DNA of 39,645 bases from Deltaproteobacteria bacterium (GTDB taxonomy: Bacteria; Desulfobacterota; Desulfobacteria; Desulfobacterales; G020354645), in the NCBI GenBank assembly GCA_020354645.1, contig CP070652.1, forward strand, positions 4,811,870 through 4,851,514, in the 5' to 3' direction. Of this stretch, positions 34,445 through 39,645 are shown one piece after another; position 1 is the stretch's first letter; every line of letters begins with the position of its first letter. The position numbers and the translations under genes are program-made. Below the pieces are notes generated by a model. That model was not told the origin of the DNA, ran no database searches, and was given only the letters and a program-made list of their open reading frames with translations.

Positions 34445-34645
34445 TCAGGGGCACTTTGTTTTATTAACCGCCCGTTTGATTACCTTTTGGTAATCCTTTT
34501 TGCCAGCACAGCGGATCTTTCCGATCACGCAGCCATCAATCGCTGAAATAGACTCGAGGATTTCGCCCCTGCACTTCAGCCAGGAACCTGTCCCTGCACC
34601 GGATTGTTCTTTCAGTAAGTCAAATCTCTCCAGTATCGATTTCAT
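34445..34645 (-). pseudogene. N-terminal fragment of an ALDH7-type aldehyde dehydrogenase
   Basis: 66 residues (about LERFDLLKEQSGAGTGSW, then GEILESISAIDGCVIGKI and KKDYQKVIKRA) resemble only the first part of the antiquitin/alpha-aminoadipic semialdehyde dehydrogenase family, which is about 500 residues long. The frame ends at KTKCP and the remaining space before the Usp gene is 63 bases, so the cofactor-binding and catalytic parts are gone. The gene lies 85 bases downstream of a class III aminotransferase on the same strand. Such an aminotransferase and this dehydrogenase together oxidise lysine or omega-amino acids. The fragment is thus probably the stump of the second enzyme of that pair. 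The match is by eye and not certain. Confidence 0.6.
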
Positions 34646-34730
34646 TGGGTTAACACCTTTTTCTGTTCAGCGGTCGATTATCAAGGGTTATCTCCACCCG
34701 ACGCTGCAAAAATCAAGTGACCGGGATTGG

Positions 34731-36071
34731 TTATAAAGATTGACTATCGGCCACCTCTTGGATAGCCGCATCAAATATTGATAGGCACTCATCAATTTCA
34801 GCCTGGGTTACGGTGAGTGCCGGACAAAAGCGGATACTGTTTTCGCCGCATCCAAGAAGCAGCAAGCCTCTCTCGAACGCGGCCTTTACAATCTTGGTCC
34901 GCCAGACTCTGGCCGGTGCTTTGCTCTCACGGTCCTTTACCAGCTCTACCCCTACCATCAGGCCTTTGCCGCGGACATCACCCATACATTCATGCCTTTT
35001 TTGCAGCTCCCGCAGCCCTGTCATTAAGTAGTCCCCCTGAGCTGCGGCGTTACTCATCAGGTCCTGCTCCAGCAATTCGATGGTCTTCATTGCTGCCTGG
35101 CACGAAACCGGATTGCCGCCAAAAGTGGAGGCATGCGATCCTGCTTCCCAATCCATTATATCTGAGCGCGCCACCAGCGCCCCGAGAGGCAATCCTGAGG
35201 CGATTACTTTGGCCAGCGCCATCATATCCGGATTAACACCGAAATGTTCTATGGCAAACATCTTGCCTGTCCGACCCATCCCGGACTGCACCTCATCAAC
35301 CACATAAAGGATTCCATACTTTTTTGCCACCTTGTACATTTGCCTGTGAAACTCCGGCGGTGGCACAATGTATCCGCCTTCACCCTGGATAGGTTCAACA
35401 AAAATGGCAGCAACCTCCTCGGGCGGTATGGTTGTCCTGAAGAGCGTATCTTCAACCCAGTGCACACAGGCAACACCGCATTCGGGATAACAAAGGTTAT
35501 AGGCGCATCGGTAACAATACGGATAAGGTATGTGGGTAATGCCCGGCACAAAAGGATTGTAGTGTTTCTTCTGCACCGTTTTGCTGGCTGTTAGAGACAA
35601 AGCTCCCATGGTGCGTCCGTGAAATGCTCCAAAAAAAGCAAGGTTTAGTTCCCGTTTGGTGTGCCAACGCGCGAGTTTAAAGGCCGCTTCAACCGCCTCG
35701 GCACCCGAGTTGCCGAAATAGACCCGTTTGCCTTCATTTCCCGGAGCGATTAGGGCAAGCTTCTCGGCAAGGACAATCTGCGATGTATAGTAAAAGTCAG
35801 TGCCGGACATATGCAGCAGCTTATCAGCTTGCTTTTTGATGGCGTCAACGACTTCAGGATGACAATGGCCCGTGGCGTTGACGGCAATGCCGGCCGTGAA
35901 ATCCAGAAAGACATTGTCATCAACATCATGGATCCACAATCCGGTGCCTTTTTTAACCACAAGCGGATAAATCCGCGTATAGGAAGGGGACACATACGTG
36001 CCGTCGAGTTTTATAAGTTTGCTCGCTCTTGGGCCCGGTAGGCTCGTCTTGATTTGAGGGGATTTCCGCAT
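34731..36071 (-). CDS. Class III PLP aminotransferase (4-aminobutyrate/ornithine/lysine type)
   Basis: 446 residues. The fold type I PLP site is complete: GNSGAEAVEAAFKLAR binds the phosphate, D259 (YVVDEVQSGMGRTG) the ring nitrogen, and K288 (LAKVIASGLPLGA) forms the Schiff base; E227 lies in FVEPIQGEGG. A Cys-rich insertion (YCYRCAYNLCYPECGVACVHW, at 185-205) is typical of the subgroup annotated as acetylornithine/4-aminobutyrate aminotransferases in deltaproteobacteria and archaea, some of which are racemases. No arginine-synthesis genes are near, so a role in breakdown of omega-amino acids is likelier. The ATG has AGGAGGCG upstream. A truncated aldehyde dehydrogenase follows it. Confidence 0.88.
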   Translation of the reverse strand: MRKSPQIKTSLPGPRASKLIKLDGTYVSPSYTRIYPLVVKKGTGLWIHDVDDNVFLDFTAGIAVNATGHCHPEVVDAIKKQADKLLHMSGTDFYYTSQIVLAEKLALIAPGNEGKRVYFGNSGAEAVEAAFKLARWHTKRELNLAFFGAFHGRTMGALSLTASKTVQKKHYNPFVPGITHIPYPYCYRCAYNLCYPECGVACVHWVEDTLFRTTIPPEEVAAIFVEPIQGEGGYIVPPPEFHRQMYKVAKKYGILYVVDEVQSGMGRTGKMFAIEHFGVNPDMMALAKVIASGLPLGALVARSDIMDWEAGSHASTFGGNPVSCQAAMKTIELLEQDLMSNAAAQGDYLMTGLRELQKRHECMGDVRGKGLMVGVELVKDRESKAPARVWRTKIVKAAFERGLLLLGCGENSIRFCPALTVTQAEIDECLSIFDAAIQEVADSQSL

Positions 36072-36336
36072 AACGCCTCCTGAAAAAAAGAAACAGATTG
36101 CAGTTCATATTTACGGCTAGCTCTTTGCTTTAATGTCTCGGAAACCATCTGATTCCAGTAGTTTACACGCATCCATACCAAACGTCAAGCAAGTTTAGTG
36201 CTATCCTTACCCGAGGCGAAATCCCGTAGGGTTTCCCGAGTGCGGGTTATTGTAGAATGCTATTTGCAAATATATGGCAGGGATAAACAGAACGATGGTC
36301 GGAATAGGGCCTTAAGCCTGAGGGTTCTTTTATGAA

Positions 36337-36359
36337 TATTCGGCCGAATAAATTCGGCT
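36337..36359 (-). terminator. Palindrome and hairpin just after the phosphodiesterase gene
   Basis: TATTCGGCCGAATA (36337-36350) is a perfect 14-bp palindrome, and with the adjoining ATTCGGC (36353-36359) it can also fold as GCCGAA-TTTA-TTCGGC on the minus strand. It starts 23 bases after the stop of the 36382 gene. No T-run follows, so it may be a terminator or a dyad operator. Nothing else is evident in 36072-36381. Confidence 0.35.
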
Positions 36360-36381
36360 GGCGGCAATCGCTGGGCGTTCG

Positions 36382-37197
36382 CTACCGGTCAATGCCATCT
36401 TTGAAATATACATTAAGAATTGATTGAATTTTGATGGCATTATTCGAAAGAAGCCATTCCACCTGCCGGTTGAGTTCGTGAAATAAACAGTTTTTTGAAC
36501 CGATATAGCCTGTACCCGTGTGGTGACCAAGATTTTGATGTTTGCGTAAACGATCATCCTTCAAAAAAAGATAGTGTCCCAGAATGCCCCCGTAGTTCTT
36601 TTGAATTGCCAAATCACTCATTTTTCGGATATTGAGCTTTGCAATGGGCAGCAAGATTTGAGACGGTAAAAATTTGATGTATTCAAACATCTCAGGGGTC
36701 ATGGATATTAAATGAAAATCTTTCCCCGGCTCTAAAGGCGAGAATAAATCCGACAGTACCCGGTTTTGATGATCAGGATCTGGATAGACTTCGGCTTTGA
36801 TTTCAACCAGCAGATGCAATTTCTTTCCGTAAGTTTGAATCACTTTTTCAAGGGTCGGTATCAGCGGGAAGCGTGCGTTTATTTCAGAGAGTGACAGGTT
36901 GCAGATGTCGGCCTTTCGGCCGAAAATGCGTTGCGTATCTCTATCATGGAAAACTATCGGCTGCAGGTCTTTGGTCCAGCGCACATCAAACTCGATGCCC
37001 CATATCCCACGATTTTTTACCGCATCGAAAGCCGGGAGCGTGTTTTCAATAATGCTGCGGTTATCATGCGCACCGCGGTGAGATATAATTTTGCAATTTT
37101 TCAGCCGTTCCAGTGACGGCATCGGTTGTCTTCGGTGTTCAAACCAATGATCGACTACCCAATGAAACATTTTTTCAAGCCAAAACCGTGTTTTCAT
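36382..37197 (-). CDS. Glycerophosphodiester phosphodiesterase family protein
   Basis: 271 residues. GDPD motifs are present: ISHRGAHDN with HRGA and the following ENTLPAF, EFDVRWTKD for metal binding, and VFHDRDTQR carrying the catalytic His; LVEIKAE is the barrel strand with another ligand. The enzyme hydrolyses glycerophosphodiesters to glycerol 3-phosphate and an alcohol. It has no signal peptide or membrane helix, although the N-terminus is aromatic (FWLEKMFHWVVDHWF) and could lie on the membrane. No partner genes such as a glycerophosphodiester transporter are nearby. No ribosome binding site is clear. Confidence 0.87.
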   Translation of the reverse strand: MKTRFWLEKMFHWVVDHWFEHRRQPMPSLERLKNCKIISHRGAHDNRSIIENTLPAFDAVKNRGIWGIEFDVRWTKDLQPIVFHDRDTQRIFGRKADICNLSLSEINARFPLIPTLEKVIQTYGKKLHLLVEIKAEVYPDPDHQNRVLSDLFSPLEPGKDFHLISMTPEMFEYIKFLPSQILLPIAKLNIRKMSDLAIQKNYGGILGHYLFLKDDRLRKHQNLGHHTGTGYIGSKNCLFHELNRQVEWLLSNNAIKIQSILNVYFKDGIDR

Positions 37198-37568
37198 GCT
37201 GGCACTGATAAGATAAGGGATAATTCCGTTTCGTTATGATATTTTCTCCAGAGCTAAAAAAATGATGTGTTTCTCAAAACTCTATTCCGATTGCGACAAG
37301 CCCGGTTGAAGGGTAATTTCGAAAATAATTTCAAATCCACTGTAAAAAGGCAATCGAAATTGCTAGTATTCTGTCCCAGGAATAAGTTTGAACAGTATGT
37401 GGAAGGATCGAAAGCCTTTTGCTCGCTCAACGACTATTTTGGGGACACAACACTGCGGTTTCAAAACTCTTTTCGAAGCCATTTTGCGAACTTTTGTCCA
37501 AAAAAAGAATAATCATAGATTTATCTAGTATTTTTTCATATGATTGGCCTATATCAAGAGAGCAGATT
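37198..37568. other. Intergenic region between divergent genes
   Basis: About 370 bases separating the phosphodiesterase (minus) and the CoA-transferase fusion (plus). I see no RNA, repeat or recognised promoter. The frame of the downstream gene is open from 37419, but the protein-like part begins at 37569. Confidence 0.4.
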
Positions 37569-39461
37569 ATGAAGGATAAAGACAAAATTCCAAAGACAAA
37601 ACGTTTCGTATCCCCGGAGCAGGTCATGGCGAAAGTAGAACCGGGGATGAGCATCTTTATCGGGACCGGAGTTGGCGAGCCCCGCACCCTGGTGAAACAT
37701 TTGATGACCTCAGAGGCCTACAATTTAAATGATCTGGAATTGATTCAGTTGGTGAGCCTTGGCGATGCGATTTCTTTGGAAGCCATGGACTGCAACCGAT
37801 ATCGGCTCAAAACCTTCTTTTCCGGTTGGGTGGCCAGCGAAGCCATTACTGCAGGCCGGGTGGATCTGATCCCCAGCCGGTTCTCGAGGATCCCCGGCTT
37901 GATCAATTCCGGTCAGATTCCAATTGATGCAGTTTTCATTCAGATAACACCTCCTAATGAAGCCGGTTACTCCAGCCTGGGGGTCGCAGTGGATGTTGCC
38001 CGATTGGCGATGGAAAAGGCATCGCTGGTTGTCGGAGAAATAAATTCTAAAGTGCCTCAAACCCAGGGAGACACATTTGTTCAGGTTACGGATTTTGATT
38101 ATTTAATACAATCTTCTGCAGAGCCCATATATTTCTCTCGCTGGCCCGTTGATGAAACCTTTGATCAAGTAGCCGCCAACGTGGCTTCGGTGATCGATGA
38201 CGGAAGCTGTATCGCATTTTCCATCGGACCGCTTTACGACGCCCTGGCAACTCACCTGGTGCACAAAAGACACCTGGGCGTGCACACCCCATTTTTTACC
38301 GACGCCCTCATGGATCTTGTAAAAAGCGGCGCCGTATCCAACCGGAATAAAGAAATATTTCGCGGCAAATCCCTGACTTCCTATGCTTTCGGCACCCCGG
38401 AACTGATGGCCTGGCTTGATCGCAATCCAATGGTAGAATTTCAGGGACTCGACAAAGTTTTCGATCCGGCCCAGATTGGGCGTAATCCCCAGTTTACAGC
38501 CGTGTTTCCGGCCCGCAAGGTAGATATTTCCGGTCGAATTGTTCTGCATTTCGGTAAAGGAAATGTAACTGCCGGACCGGGAGACGTTCTGGATTTCCTG
38601 CATGGGTCTGAAATATCAGCCGGCGGTATTTCCATATTTGCCCTTCCCAGTCGTAACCGAGAGGGTAACCCCAATATCCGGATATCGGTGGAGAATTTCC
38701 CCAACCAGCTTAATATCAGAGAATCGGTTGACATGATCGTAACCGAATACGGAGTGGCCAGCCTTAATGGGCGCACCGTGCGAGAGCGGGCCCAGGCCCT
38801 AATCGATATCGCCCATCCTGATGATCGGCTCAGTCTCATAGAAAATGCCAAAGCCGAAAAAATTCTCTACCCGGATCAGATTTTTTTGGCGGAATCCGCT
38901 CATCTTTACCCTGCGGAAATAAAAGCCACTCACACTTTCAAAAACGGGGTTGAAGTGCGTTTCCGGGCAATCAAACCGTCAGATGAAGAAGAAATGCGTC
39001 GACTGTTCTACCGGTTTTCGGACGAGTCGGTATACTACCGCTATTTCTCACCGATTAAAACCATGCCGCACGCAAAAATGCAGAAATATGTTAATGTGGA
39101 TTTTAGCCGGACAATGTCTATTGTCGGGTTGGTAGGAGACCCCGGTCAAGGTCATATTATTGCTGAAGCTCGATTCGTTAAAGGTCTGCAACGTCCCTAT
39201 GCCGATGTAGCCTTTGTTGTGGATGAGACTCACCAGGGATTGGGGATTGCAACCTATATGTATGCAATGCTCATCCGATTGGCTAGAAAACAGGGCTTGC
39301 AAGGATTTACCGCTGATGTTTTATCTACAAACAAGGGAATGATGAAAGTCTTTGAAAAGGCAGGTTTGCGGCTGTTGGCCAAATTGGAACAAGGTGTATA
39401 CCATTTGGAAATCCCCTTTAATCCCGATGCCCCCAGATTAGAAAATGATTCTGACGCTTGA
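37569..39461 (+). CDS. Acetyl-CoA hydrolase/transferase-like protein fused to a GNAT domain
   Basis: 630 residues from ATG at 37569 (KDKDKIPKTKRFVSP). Residues about 10-450 are an acetyl-CoA hydrolase/4-hydroxybutyrate CoA-transferase domain (FIGTGVGEPRTLVKHL; ITPPNEAGYSSLGVAVD; FTDALMDLVKSGAVSN; VTEYGVASLNGRTVRERA). Residues about 480-620 are a GNAT acetyltransferase domain (FRAIKPSDEEEMRRLFYRFS; THQGLGIATYMYAML). In 4-hydroxybutyrate CoA-transferase the catalytic Glu238 lies in an H-(S/T)-E motif; here the same place reads HTPFF with Pro241. The fusion suggests a regulatory or protein-acetylating role that senses acyl-CoA, but activity is not known. The only upstream signal is a purine run, AAGAGAG. 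Confidence 0.85.
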   Translation: MKDKDKIPKTKRFVSPEQVMAKVEPGMSIFIGTGVGEPRTLVKHLMTSEAYNLNDLELIQLVSLGDAISLEAMDCNRYRLKTFFSGWVASEAITAGRVDLIPSRFSRIPGLINSGQIPIDAVFIQITPPNEAGYSSLGVAVDVARLAMEKASLVVGEINSKVPQTQGDTFVQVTDFDYLIQSSAEPIYFSRWPVDETFDQVAANVASVIDDGSCIAFSIGPLYDALATHLVHKRHLGVHTPFFTDALMDLVKSGAVSNRNKEIFRGKSLTSYAFGTPELMAWLDRNPMVEFQGLDKVFDPAQIGRNPQFTAVFPARKVDISGRIVLHFGKGNVTAGPGDVLDFLHGSEISAGGISIFALPSRNREGNPNIRISVENFPNQLNIRESVDMIVTEYGVASLNGRTVRERAQALIDIAHPDDRLSLIENAKAEKILYPDQIFLAESAHLYPAEIKATHTFKNGVEVRFRAIKPSDEEEMRRLFYRFSDESVYYRYFSPIKTMPHAKMQKYVNVDFSRTMSIVGLVGDPGQGHIIAEARFVKGLQRPYADVAFVVDETHQGLGIATYMYAMLIRLARKQGLQGFTADVLSTNKGMMKVFEKAGLRLLAKLEQGVYHLEIPFNPDAPRLENDSDA

Positions 39462-39474
39462 TTAAAAACGGATG

Positions 39475-39503
39475 TTCCCCCCGTCCTTACCCTGGCGGGG
39501 GAA
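39475..39503. terminator. Hairpin after the CoA-transferase/GNAT gene
   Basis: TTCCCCC (39475-39481) pairs with GGGGGAA (39497-39503), beginning 14 bases after the stop. The stem is GC-rich, but only ATTC follows, not a T-run, so it is a candidate terminator or 3'-end stabiliser. Confidence 0.4.
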
Positions 39504-39574
39504 ATTCAAGATTGTCTGCGTGTATTTCGGAACATATTTTTGAGAACCACACCAACAAATGGGGATTGGAAACC

Positions 39575-39645
39575 ATGGGCAGCCATTTATGGGAAAACTT
39601 TTTTAAACCAACAACCAAAGAAAAAGAGATCAACGCCATTTTAAA
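39575..39645 (+). CDS. Start of a gene cut by the window end
   Basis: The first 23 codons read MGSHLWENFFKPTTKEKEIN and then AIL. The LWENFFK start followed by a charged stretch recalls deltaproteobacterial proteins whose next part is a cyclic-nucleotide-binding (Crp-like) domain, but too little is visible to confirm this. The ribosome binding site is weak (TTGGA about six bases upstream). Confidence 0.45.
   Translation, partial: MGSHLWENFFKPTTKEKEINAIL

Overview
The window looks like a chromosomal segment of a sulfate-reducing deltaproteobacterium of the Desulfobacterales type. The main evidence is a complete Tmc electron-transfer complex (tetraheme cytochrome c3, HdrD-like CCG iron-sulfur protein, b-type membrane subunit, beta-propeller subunit) inside a dense set of two-component and sigma-54 regulators. 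A B12-dependent acyl-CoA mutase cluster and acyl-CoA enzymes fused to acetyltransferase domains also fit. No rRNA, tRNA or CRISPR array was seen.

Layout. 1-1484: C-terminal part of a class III cyclase/TolB-like/TPR signalling protein, cut by the window edge. 1776-2156: a group II intron ribozyme remnant with a recognisable domain V and no intron protein. 2197-4085: a visibly AT-rich pair, a MinD/ParA-type ATPase and a J-like membrane protein without HPD. 4658-5491: small proteins (basic RR-rich protein, STAS-like protein, possible one-helix membrane peptide). 5695-14032, minus strand: one probable operon reading hypothetical protein, universal stress protein (broken at codon 3), response regulator, tmcD, tmcC, tmcB, tmcA, response regulator, hybrid kinase. 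14033-14495: its control region, with a good -24/-12 sigma-54 promoter and TTGCAACAT inverted repeats. 14496-20196, minus strand: a sigma-54 activator, two histidine kinases (one with heme c motifs in its periplasmic sensor) and a receiver protein.

20445-20878 is a peroxiredoxin pseudogene, followed by a gamma-carbonic-anhydrase-like protein. 21739-30941, plus strand: CoA ligase, large and small subunits of an adenosylcobalamin acyl-CoA mutase, MeaB GTPase, M24 metallopeptidase-like protein, radical SAM protein and ketoacyl synthase III. The mutase lacks the residues that define methylmalonyl-, isobutyryl- and hydroxyisobutyryl-CoA mutases, so its substrate is probably different. 31130-33436: a convergent pair of peptidoglycan enzymes (Tat-exported M15-like peptidase and L,D-transpeptidase). 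33683-33865: a MITE-like element with terminal inverted repeats and a 7-bp target duplication. 33932-39461: UspA, a truncated aldehyde dehydrogenase next to a class III aminotransferase, a glycerophosphodiester phosphodiesterase, and a CoA-transferase/GNAT fusion. The window ends in the first codons of another gene.

Working model. Periplasmic redox state may be read by the heme-motif kinase and by PAS domains carrying a shared cysteine pattern. The signal would pass through receivers to the sigma-54 activator, which would bind the TTGCAACAT repeats and switch on the tmc operon. Separately, the 21.7-31 kb cluster would activate a carboxylic acid to its CoA thioester, rearrange the carbon skeleton with B12, and pass the product on. 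The function of both modules is inference; gene identities rest on motifs read in the translated sequence, and family comparisons were made from memory without alignment software.
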